Origin: JAWWBN01 sp033720955
GTDB taxonomy: Bacteria; Acidobacteriota; Thermoanaerobaculia; Multivoradales; JAHEKO01
Length of the DNA stretch: 10,891 nt
Reading direction: 5' to 3'
Assembly (NCBI GenBank): GCA_033720955.1
Contig: JAWWBN010000123.1
Span: 1 to 10,891 of the forward strand
The number at the start of each line of letters is the position of its first letter. Positions within the stretch are counted from its first letter, which is position 1. Made by a program: the position numbers and the translations under genes. The notes beneath the pieces were generated by a model. That model searched no databases, was not told the DNA's origin, and saw nothing but the letters and a program-made list of their open reading frames with translations. Shown here piece by piece: positions 1 to 5,364 of this stretch.

Positions 1-279
1 GCCCACCAGCGGCGACGCGTCGAGCGACTCGGCCGCCTGGCTGACCTCGCTGAAGCGCTCGCTGCGCCGGAAGACCTCGAGGAACTCCTCCGACTGGCGG
101 TTGGCCCGCCGGAGCTGGAGCTGCTTGCCGATCATGATGCTCCAGGAGGCGATCGACATGACCGCTAGGAGGCCGAGGACGAACTTCGCCATCGGCCCGG
201 CGCGCAGGAAGAGGTCGACGATTCCGGGCTCGGATTCGGCGCCGATCTGGGCGGTGAGGAAGAGGCTGGAAAGGGGCAT
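1..279 (-). CDS. tolQ: TolQ/ExbB-type proton channel subunit, N-terminal part (cut by window edge)
   Basis: The first 93 residues of an inner-membrane MotA/TolQ/ExbB-family protein, open to the left edge. It starts MPLSSLFLTAQIGAESEP and then reads IVDLFLRAGPMAKFVLGLLA, which resembles the TolQ N-terminus. One membrane helix spans about residues 27-47 and is followed by the basic cytoplasmic stretch KQLQLRRANRQSEEFLEVF. In the known system TolQ and TolR use the proton gradient to energise TolA and the Tol-Pal envelope complex during division. ExbB is the close alternative; the N-terminus and absence of a signal-like extension favour TolQ, but tolR and tolA lie outside the window. The ATG at 277-279 has no Shine-Dalgarno sequence. 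The gene diverges from etfB across about 105 bases. Confidence 0.78.
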   Translation of the reverse strand, partial: MPLSSLFLTAQIGAESEPGIVDLFLRAGPMAKFVLGLLAVMSIASWSIMIGKQLQLRRANRQSEEFLEVFRRSERFSEVSQAAESLDASPLVG

Positions 280-293
280 CGCGCGTCGGCGGG

Positions 294-302
294 AAAGTAG
301 CA
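294..302 (-). promoter_or_regulatory. Candidate extended -10 promoter of tolQ
   Basis: On the minus strand TGC-TACTTT forms an extended -10 element (TGn plus a weak hexamer). Its 3' end is only 14 bases from the tolQ ATG, so the leader would be about 8 bases. No good -35 is visible 16-18 bases upstream. The same TGC-TACTnT form is seen at the metK promoter. Inference only. Confidence 0.3.
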
Positions 303-334
303 CGGCTCGGGCTCCCTGTGCCACTTCGGCCGGC

Positions 335-363
335 TTGACCCCCTGCGGCGCGCCGCATATCTT
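335..363 (+). promoter_or_regulatory. Candidate sigma-70-type promoter of etfBA
   Basis: TTGACC (335-340), a 17-base spacer and TATCTT (358-363) make a good housekeeping promoter in the gap between tolQ and etfB. The predicted transcript starts near 370, giving a very short leader of about 15 bases that still contains the AGGAG ribosome site of etfB (375-379). The spacer is largely filled by the palindrome at 344-357. Confidence 0.5.
344..357. repeat. Perfect 14-base palindrome in the etfBA promoter spacer
   Basis: TGCGGCGCGCCGCA is identical to its reverse complement. It occupies almost the whole spacer between the candidate -35 and -10 of etfBA, a position typical of an operator. In GC-rich DNA a palindrome built only of GC and CG steps can also arise by chance, so a regulator is not proven. 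Confidence 0.4.
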
Positions 364-384
364 CGCGCCAGGAGAGGAGTGAAG

Positions 385-1179
385 ATGAAGATCGCGGTCT
401 GTATCAAGCAGGTGCCCGACAGCGAGGCCAGGTTGCGGGTGGCCGCGGACGGGCGCTGGATCGACGAGGAGGAGCTGCCCTTCGTCATCAACGAGAGCGA
501 CCAGTACGCGGTCGAGGAGGCGCTCACGATCGCCGAGCAGACCGGCGGCGAGGTGGTGGTGATCAGCCTCGGGCCCGAGAGGGTTCGGGAGGCGCTGCGC
601 AAGGCGCTGGCCCAGGGCGCGAGCCGGGCGGTGCACCTCTCCGACCCCGCCTTCGCGGGCGGCGACGCGCTGGCCACGGGCCGCGCCCTCGCGGCGGCGG
701 TACGGCGCGAGGAGGCCGATCTGGTGCTGACCGGCTCGCAGTCCAGCGATCTGGGCTACGGCGCCACCGGGTCCGTCCTGGCCGGCGAGCTGGGCTGGCC
801 CCACGCCTGGCTGGTGATGGGGGTGGAGCTCGACGCGGCGGCCGGCGAGGTCGTCTTCGTGCGCGAGATGGAGGCCGGCCTCAACGAGCGCGCACGGATG
901 CCGCTGCCGGCGGTGATCGAGGTGCAGGCGGGGATCAACACCCCGCGGTACGCCTCGCTCAAGGGGATCATGCAGGCCAAGCGGAAGGAGATCGCCGCGG
1001 TGGGTCCCGGCGACCTCGGGCTGTCGCCGGACCGGGTGGGGGCCGCCGGCTCGGGGCTCGAGCTGCTGGCCATCCGGGAGCCCGAGGCCAGCGGCGAGGT
1101 AGAGATGCTGGAGGGGGATGCGGCCGAGGTCGCCCGGCGGCTGGTGGAGAAGCTGCGCACGGAAGCGAGGGTGATCTGA
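385..1179 (+). CDS. etfB: Electron transfer flavoprotein subunit beta
   Basis: A 264-residue protein with the full EtfB fold. It begins MKIAVCIKQVPDSEARLRV, as most EtfB do. The nucleotide-binding region includes GSQSSDLGYGATGSVLA at about 117-133. The family signature is clear near 183-203: GINTPRYASLKGIMQAKRKE. With EtfA it forms the soluble FAD/AMP heterodimer that takes electrons from acyl-CoA and related dehydrogenases and passes them to the membrane quinone pool. The ATG at 385 is chosen because AGGAG (375-379) sits 5 bases upstream; a GTG at 379 would add two residues and overlap that site. The stop overlaps the start of etfA (TGATG), so the two are translationally coupled. No dehydrogenase or ETF-quinone oxidoreductase gene lies beside it, so the partner is unknown. 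Confidence 0.96.
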   Translation: MKIAVCIKQVPDSEARLRVAADGRWIDEEELPFVINESDQYAVEEALTIAEQTGGEVVVISLGPERVREALRKALAQGASRAVHLSDPAFAGGDALATGRALAAAVRREEADLVLTGSQSSDLGYGATGSVLAGELGWPHAWLVMGVELDAAAGEVVFVREMEAGLNERARMPLPAVIEVQAGINTPRYASLKGIMQAKRKEIAAVGPGDLGLSPDRVGAAGSGLELLAIREPEASGEVEMLEGDAAEVARRLVEKLRTEARVI

Positions 1180-2159
1180 TGCCGGAGAGAATCTGGGCGG
1201 TTCCCCAGTTGAAGGGCGGGGCCCTGGCGCCCGCCGGCAGGGAGGCGCTGGCGGCGGCGCGGCGGGTGGCCGAGCTCCTGGGGGGCAGCGCGGAGGCGGT
1301 GCTCCTGCACTCCGGTGCCACGGCGGCGCGGGAGGAGATCGCCGCGCTCGACCTGGCCGCCGCCCACGAGGCCGACGCGGCCGTCTTCTCCTCCTACACA
1401 CCGGGGGTGTGGGTGGGCGCCCTGGCTCAGGCCATCGCCGCGCACGCCCCGCGGGTGGTGATCCTGCCGCACAGCTATCAGACCGTGGACTTCCTGCCCC
1501 GGCTGGCGCAGGAGCTCCAGGCCCCCCTGGTGCCGGAGGCGGTCTCGGTGCGAAGGGGCGACGGAGGCCTGATCTGGACCCGGCCGGTCCTGGGCGGGAA
1601 GCTCCTGGCCGACGTCAGGGCGCGGGGCGAGGGGCCGCTTCTCGTCTCCGTGCAGGCGGGGGCTTTCCCCGCCGACGGGGTGGGAGCCGGGGACACCCCC
1701 CTCTCGCCGCTCGAGCTCGACCTGGACCGTCTCGAGCCGGGCCGCCAGGTCGTCGGGGTGGAGGAGGCCGGGGAGGACCAGATCGACCTGTCGCAGGCCG
1801 AGCGCATCGTCGCCGTGGGCCGCGGTGTGGGAGGCGAGGAGAAGCTGGGCCCGGTGCGCGAGCTGGCCGAGGCGCTGGGCGCGGAGCTGGGGGCCAGCCG
1901 TCCCGTGATCGACAGCGGATGGCTGCCGCGGGACCGGCAGATCGGCTCCAGCGGCCAGACCGTGGCCCCCAAGCTGTATCTGGCCCTTGGCATCTCCGGC
2001 GCCATCCAGCACCAGGTCGGCATGAAGGGGTCGCAGGTGGTGGTGGCGGTCAACAAGGACAGGAACGCCCCCATCTTCGCCGAGGCCCGCTACGGCGTGG
2101 TGGGCGACCTGCACGAGATCGTGCCGGAGCTCACCGCCGCCCTGCGCGAGTCGGGCTAG
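1179..2159 (+). CDS. etfA: Electron transfer flavoprotein subunit alpha
   Basis: A 326-residue EtfA of normal length. The N-terminal half (1-190) is the weakly conserved domain that packs against EtfB. The C-terminal FAD-binding domain (about 206-326) is well kept: GRG at 214-216, GASRPVIDSGW at 238-248, the FAD loop IGSSGQTVAPKLYLALGISG at 255-274 followed by AIQH, NKDRNAPIF at 292-300, and YGVVGDL at 305-311. The more usual loop is GQTGK; here it is GSSGQ, which I recall from other EtfA and do not consider disabling. Its ATG overlaps the etfB stop by one base. Its TAG stop shares the bases CTAG with the stop of the convergent methyltransferase, leaving no room for a terminator, so etfBA transcripts probably run on antisense to that gene. 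Confidence 0.96.
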   Translation: MPERIWAVPQLKGGALAPAGREALAAARRVAELLGGSAEAVLLHSGATAAREEIAALDLAAAHEADAAVFSSYTPGVWVGALAQAIAAHAPRVVILPHSYQTVDFLPRLAQELQAPLVPEAVSVRRGDGGLIWTRPVLGGKLLADVRARGEGPLLVSVQAGAFPADGVGAGDTPLSPLELDLDRLEPGRQVVGVEEAGEDQIDLSQAERIVAVGRGVGGEEKLGPVRELAEALGAELGASRPVIDSGWLPRDRQIGSSGQTVAPKLYLALGISGAIQHQVGMKGSQVVVAVNKDRNAPIFAEARYGVVGDLHEIVPELTAALRESG

Positions 2160-2938
2160 ACGCGCTCCGCGGAGCGGCGCCGGGCGAGGTCGAAGAGGGC
2201 CACCGCCACGGCGACGGCGGCGTTGAGGGACTCCACCTGGCCGGCCAGGGGGATCGACACCGGCAGCGGCGCGACGGCGGCCGCGAGCTCCGCGGAGAGC
2301 CCCTGCCCCTCGGCGCCCACCGCCAGCACCAGAGTGCCCTCCGCGGGGACCTGGGCGAGGTCCCGGCCGCCGCGAGGCGTCAGCGCCAGCCAGGTCGGAG
2401 ACGCCGGCGCCAGGTGCCGCGCCAGCTCGGCGGCCGTGGTCTCGACGGCCGCCGGCAGCCGCAGGAGGCTCCCGGCCGAGGCCCGCAGCGCCCGCGGATG
2501 GTTGGGATGGGCGCTCCCCGGCGCCAGGGCGAGCGCGACGGCCCCGGCGGCCTCGGCCGAGCGCGCGATGGCGCCCAGGTTGCCCGGATCCTGCACGCCG
2601 TCCAGGAAGAGGTAGACGCCGGGGCGGCGGGGGAGGGTGGCGACGCCGCCGCGGGGGAGACGGGCCGCCGCGAGGACGCCGCGCGGCGAGTCGGTGTCGC
2701 ACAGGCCGTCCAGCAGCCGCCGCTCCACCTCGAGCGGCTCGCGCGGCAGCCGCGCCACGAGCTCCCTGCCGGCCTCGGAAACCAGGAAATCGGGAGCCGC
2801 CAGGACCACCTCGAGGGGCACTCCCGCGGCCGCGGCGTCGCCCACCAGGTGGGGGCCCTCGAGCAGGGCCCGATCGCCTTTACACCTGCGGAGCCGCCGC
2901 ATATCCTTGACCTTCGCGTTGTCGCGGCTCCGGATCAT
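2156..2938 (-). CDS. SpoU/TrmH-family RNA 2'-O-ribose methyltransferase
   Basis: A 260-residue SAM-dependent methyltransferase of the SPOUT class. The N-terminal substrate-binding part (about 1-95) opens with MIRSRDNAKVKDMRRLRR, like the usual start of this family. The catalytic domain carries three motifs: DGVQDPGNLGAIARSAE at 113-129 (Asn120, Arg126), LAVGAEGQGLS at 205-215, and IPLAGQVESLNAAVA at 229-243 (Ser237-Leu-Asn), which together form the trefoil knot that holds SAM. Members methylate 23S rRNA (RlmB, TsnR-like) or tRNA; the target cannot be told from sequence alone, so no symbol is given. There is no Shine-Dalgarno site. A promoter just upstream suggests a leaderless message. Start and stop both overlap the neighbouring plus-strand genes by four bases. 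Confidence 0.93.
   Translation of the reverse strand: MIRSRDNAKVKDMRRLRRCKGDRALLEGPHLVGDAAAAGVPLEVVLAAPDFLVSEAGRELVARLPREPLEVERRLLDGLCDTDSPRGVLAAARLPRGGVATLPRRPGVYLFLDGVQDPGNLGAIARSAEAAGAVALALAPGSAHPNHPRALRASAGSLLRLPAAVETTAAELARHLAPASPTWLALTPRGGRDLAQVPAEGTLVLAVGAEGQGLSAELAAAVAPLPVSIPLAGQVESLNAAVAVAVALFDLARRRSAERV
2879..2907 (+). promoter_or_regulatory. Candidate promoter of the DUF84 gene, inside the methyltransferase coding sequence
   Basis: TTTACA (2879-2884), a 17-base spacer and TATCCT (2902-2907) lie over codons of the opposite gene, including AT-rich codons (AAA, TGT) that are uncommon in this GC-rich sequence. The predicted start near 2914 gives a leader of about 23 bases before the ATG at 2937. 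The 11 bases 2895-2905 (CGCCGCATATC) are identical to 351-361 at the etfBA promoter, in the same place relative to the -10. Confidence 0.42.
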
Positions 2939-3572
2939 GACGGAAGATCTTAAGTCCTTCTGGAACCGCTTCCAAGGCGGCGTCGAGGTGGCGGTGGCGG
3001 CGGGGACACCGGAGAAGCTGCTGGGGGTCCGGGACGGCTTCCTGCGCTACTTCCACGACGGCCTCGAGCGGCCCGTGGCGGTGCGGGTCACGCCGCAGGA
3101 GATCTCCCCCGGGGCCGATCTGGCCGATCTGCCGCTCTCCGACGAGGAGACGATCGTCTCGGCCCGCTCGCGCGCGGAGGCGCTCCAGGAGGCGTTCGGA
3201 CCGGCCTATCCCTTCTACGTCGGCTGCGAGGGCGGGCTCCACTCCATGGAGGTGGACGGCGCCGTGCGCCACTTCGTGCGCGCCTGGACGGTCATCCTCG
3301 GCGTGGCGGGGGAGGCGTGCGGGGCCAGCGGCTCGCTGCAGATCCCGCCGCGTCTGATCGACGGGCTGGACCGGGGGGAGATCTCGCTCGCCGTGCCCGG
3401 CACGCGCCGGGCCGGCGGCATGATCGGCTCGCTCACCGGCCGGCTGGAGACCCAGCGCACGGCGATGGCGTCGGCGACCTTTCACGCCCTCTCGACCCTC
3501 TTCTACGGAATCCTGGAGAGCCGGCCCATCCGCACCGGGGAGCGCGGCGGGGCCTGGCGCCACGGCGTTTGA
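2937..3572 (+). CDS. DUF84 / YjjX-like inosine/xanthosine triphosphatase family protein
   Basis: A 211-residue protein of the DUF84 family, whose characterised members (YjjX) hydrolyse non-canonical purine triphosphates such as ITP and XTP. Visible family blocks are VAVAAGTPEKLLGVRDGF (18-35), LPLSDEETIVSARSRAEA (65-82), YVGCEGGL (94-101), FVRAWTVI (113-120) and GGMIGSLTGRLETQR (160-174). The phosphate-binding loop reads AGTPEK where I expect STNPxK, and the second Asn of the usual ARNRA is Ser, so activity may differ. The ATG at 2937 is chosen because the family begins here; an in-frame TTG at 2907 is a weak alternative, and longer extensions would lie inside the opposite gene. There is no Shine-Dalgarno site. 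The C-terminus (195-211) is basic and poorly conserved. Confidence 0.82.
   Translation: MTEDLKSFWNRFQGGVEVAVAAGTPEKLLGVRDGFLRYFHDGLERPVAVRVTPQEISPGADLADLPLSDEETIVSARSRAEALQEAFGPAYPFYVGCEGGLHSMEVDGAVRHFVRAWTVILGVAGEACGASGSLQIPPRLIDGLDRGEISLAVPGTRRAGGMIGSLTGRLETQRTAMASATFHALSTLFYGILESRPIRTGERGGAWRHGV
2947..2975 (-). promoter_or_regulatory. Candidate leaderless promoter of the RNA methyltransferase, inside the DUF84 coding sequence
   Basis: On the minus strand TTGGAA (2975-2970), a 17-base spacer and TAAGAT (2952-2947) end 8 bases before the ATG at 2938. Transcription would start at or next to the A of the ATG, the layout of a leaderless mRNA. This explains the missing Shine-Dalgarno site. Both hexamers match the consensus at four of six bases. 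Confidence 0.42.
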
Positions 3573-3598
3573 CCCCGTCTCGGACCCCCTGCTACTCT
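3569..3598 (+). promoter_or_regulatory. Candidate promoter of metK
   Basis: TTGACC (3569-3574), an 18-base spacer and TACTCT (3593-3598), preceded by the extended -10 bases TGC (3590-3592). The -35 overlaps the TGA stop of the DUF84 gene (3570-3572). Transcription would start near 3605, leaving only about 38 bases before the GTG start, too short for a SAM riboswitch. Confidence 0.5.
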
Positions 3599-3630
3599 GT
3601 GCTCCTCACCGCGACGCTGCGCTCGGGGCC

Positions 3631-3636
3631 GGGAGG
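3631..3636 (+). promoter_or_regulatory. Ribosome binding site favouring the metK GTG start
   Basis: GGGAGG lies 6 bases before the GTG at 3643. The alternative ATG at 3685 has only a poor GGA upstream. This site is the main reason for choosing the longer protein. Confidence 0.5.
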
Positions 3637-3642
3637 GCTGCC

Positions 3643-4860
3643 GTGCGCGCTACCGACGACCCACTTCCTGCGGACGAATCCAAGATGAGCCAGCGCGAAG
3701 CCTATCTCTTCAGCTCCGAATCGGTGACCGAGGGGCACCCCGACAAGGTCGCCGACCAGATCTCCGACGCCGTGCTGGACGCGGTGATCGCCAAGGACCC
3801 GGAGGCCCGCGTCGCGTGCGAGACCCTCGTGACCACCGGCCTCGTGATGATCGCCGGCGAGGTGACCACCCATGCCGAGGTGGACTACTCGCGGATCGCC
3901 CGCCGCGCGATCCGGCGGATCGGCTACACCAACCCCAACTACGGCTTCGACTACGCGAACTGCGCCGTGGTCAACTCGATCGACCCGCAGTCGCCCGACA
4001 TCGCGATGGGAGTGGACGTCGGCGGCGCCGGCGACCAGGGGCTGATGTTCGGGTTCGCCTGCCGCGAGACCCCCGAGCTGATGCCGCTGCCCATCATGCT
4101 GGCCCACGCCCTCACGCGGCGGCTGGCCGAGGCCCGCCGCGCCGGTGACCTGCCCTGGCTGCGGCCCGACGGCAAGAGCCAGGTCACGGTGGAGTACGAC
4201 GAGCAGGGGGCGCCGGCGCGCGTCCACACCGTGGTGGTCTCCACCCAGCACGACGACGACGTGTCGAACGAGGAGATCCGCGCCGGGGTGATCGAGGCGG
4301 TGGTGCGGGTGGCGGTGCCGCCCGAGCTGATGGACGAGGCCACCATCTTCCACGTCAACCCCACGGGGCGCTTCGTGACCGGCGGCCCCAAGGGCGACTG
4401 CGGCCTGACCGGGCGCAAGATCATCGTCGACACCTACGGCGGAGTGGGGAGCCACGGCGGCGGCGCCTTTTCCGGCAAGGACCCGTCCAAGGTGGACCGC
4501 TCGGCGAGCTACATGGCGCGCCACGTGGCCAAGAACCTGGTCGCCGCCGGCCTGGCCGAGCGGGTGAGCCTCCAGCTCGCCTACGCCATCGGGGTGGCCG
4601 ACCCGGTGTCGGTGCGGGTGAACACCCGCGGCACCGGCCGTCTGAGCGACCGTCAGTTGGAGCGGCTGGTGCGCGAGCACTTCCCGCTGACCCCGCGGGG
4701 CATCATCGAGTACCTCGACCTGCGGCGCCCCATCTTCGAGCGCTCGGCGGCCTACGGCCACTTCGGCCGCGAGGAGCCCGACTTCCTCTGGGAGGGCGTC
4801 GAGCCGGCCGAGAAGCTGCGCGCCGCCGCCGGACCGACGGCCGAGCGGGTCGAGGCCTAG
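3643..4860 (+). CDS. metK: Methionine adenosyltransferase (S-adenosylmethionine synthetase)
   Basis: A cytoplasmic enzyme that makes SAM from methionine and ATP. Counted from the ATG at 3685 (391 residues; E. coli MetK has 384), the signatures are EGHPDKVADQISDAVLD (16-32), the catalytic-site hexapeptide GAGDQG (114-119), NPTGRFVTGGPKGDCGLTG (225-243), KIIVDTYGG (245-253) and the phosphate-binding GGGAFSGKDPSKVDRSA (258-274). All expected active-site residues that I can name are present. The GTG at 3643 gives 405 residues and has a strong ribosome site, but its 14 extra codons are less GC-biased at third positions than the rest, so the ATG at 3685 remains possible. The TAG stop shares CTAG with the stop of the convergent zinc-ribbon gene. 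SAM made here is the substrate of the nearby methyltransferase, but the two are not co-transcribed. Confidence 0.97.
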   Translation: MRATDDPLPADESKMSQREAYLFSSESVTEGHPDKVADQISDAVLDAVIAKDPEARVACETLVTTGLVMIAGEVTTHAEVDYSRIARRAIRRIGYTNPNYGFDYANCAVVNSIDPQSPDIAMGVDVGGAGDQGLMFGFACRETPELMPLPIMLAHALTRRLAEARRAGDLPWLRPDGKSQVTVEYDEQGAPARVHTVVVSTQHDDDVSNEEIRAGVIEAVVRVAVPPELMDEATIFHVNPTGRFVTGGPKGDCGLTGRKIIVDTYGGVGSHGGGAFSGKDPSKVDRSASYMARHVAKNLVAAGLAERVSLQLAYAIGVADPVSVRVNTRGTGRLSDRQLERLVREHFPLTPRGIIEYLDLRRPIFERSAAYGHFGREEPDFLWEGVEPAEKLRAAAGPTAERVEA

Positions 4861-5357
4861 GGCTCTCCGCCGGCGGCCTCGCGGGCGCGGCGCTCGCGCT
4901 CGGCCCGCTTCTGCTCTTGCGGCGTCCAGGTCTTGCCGTACTTGACCACGTCGTGCTTCAGCAGGTTCACCGGCTGCTGGCGGGCGGTCGGCACGGCGTC
5001 GCGGTAGACCGTGTCGCAGCGGTAGCAGACCACCGACTCGGGGAGGCGGTAGTAGAGCGCCAGGTCCACCAGCCCCAGGACGACCAGGGAGAGGCCGTAG
5101 GTCCACGGCACCAGGAGGGCGCCGACGGCCACCAGGGCGCAGCCCAGCGCGCGGTTGAAGTCTCGCTGCCGGTAGAGGTGCTCGCAGCCGCAGAGGGGGC
5201 AGACGTCCACCCGCCGGAGGCCGGGCTCGTCGCTCCACCCTGCGCCGGCCACCGGCCGCTCGAGGTCGCAGCCCGGGCAGGCCAGCGCGCCGGCGCCCGG
5301 CGAGAGCGTCGCCGCGAAGGGGAGGCCGCACTCGCGGCACTGGGTGCGGATGCGCAC
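4857..5357 (-). CDS. Uncharacterised membrane protein with two zinc ribbons, one split by a membrane hairpin
   Basis: A 166-residue protein. Cys7-x2-Cys10 and Cys27-x2-Cys30 form a first zinc ribbon. A second set, Cys53-x2-Cys56 (sequence CPLCGC) and Cys111-x2-Cys114 (CYRC), flanks two hydrophobic segments at about 69-87 and 88-104. A hairpin of two helices would bring both Cys pairs to the same side, so they could bind one metal ion. The tail (about 142-166) is highly charged and probably helical. I recall similar unnamed proteins in other Gram-negative bacteria but no function. The start is GTG at 5357, the most upstream start in frame, 7 bases after the stop of the preceding gene, with no clear ribosome site, so it is likely coupled. 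It is the last gene of the lptFG operon. Confidence 0.75.
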   Translation of the reverse strand: MRIRTQCRECGLPFAATLSPGAGALACPGCDLERPVAGAGWSDEPGLRRVDVCPLCGCEHLYRQRDFNRALGCALVAVGALLVPWTYGLSLVVLGLVDLALYYRLPESVVCYRCDTVYRDAVPTARQQPVNLLKHDVVKYGKTWTPQEQKRAERERRAREAAGGEP

Positions 5358-5364
5358 GTGCGTG

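Noticed and set aside
280..384. Sigma-54 promoter for tolQ (TGGCACAGGGAGCCC on the minus strand)
   Set aside because: The TGGCAC half matches a -24 element, but the -12 TTGCA element is missing at the required distance.
756..2702. Long minus-strand open frame (648 codons) antisense to etfBA
   Set aside because: Its translation is Arg/Pro/Gly-rich low-complexity sequence with no recognisable domain. It overlaps well-supported etfB, etfA and the true methyltransferase frame. High third-position GC makes such antisense frames open by chance.
3573..3684. SAM riboswitch in the metK leader
   Set aside because: The predicted leader is about 38 bases to the GTG (80 to the ATG). I could not recognise the conserved core of a SAM riboswitch class. 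A covariance-model scan would be decisive.
3592..5340. Minus-strand open frame of 582 codons across metK
   Set aside because: It lies antisense to metK and in another frame of the zinc-ribbon gene, and its translation is Gly/Arg/His-rich low complexity.
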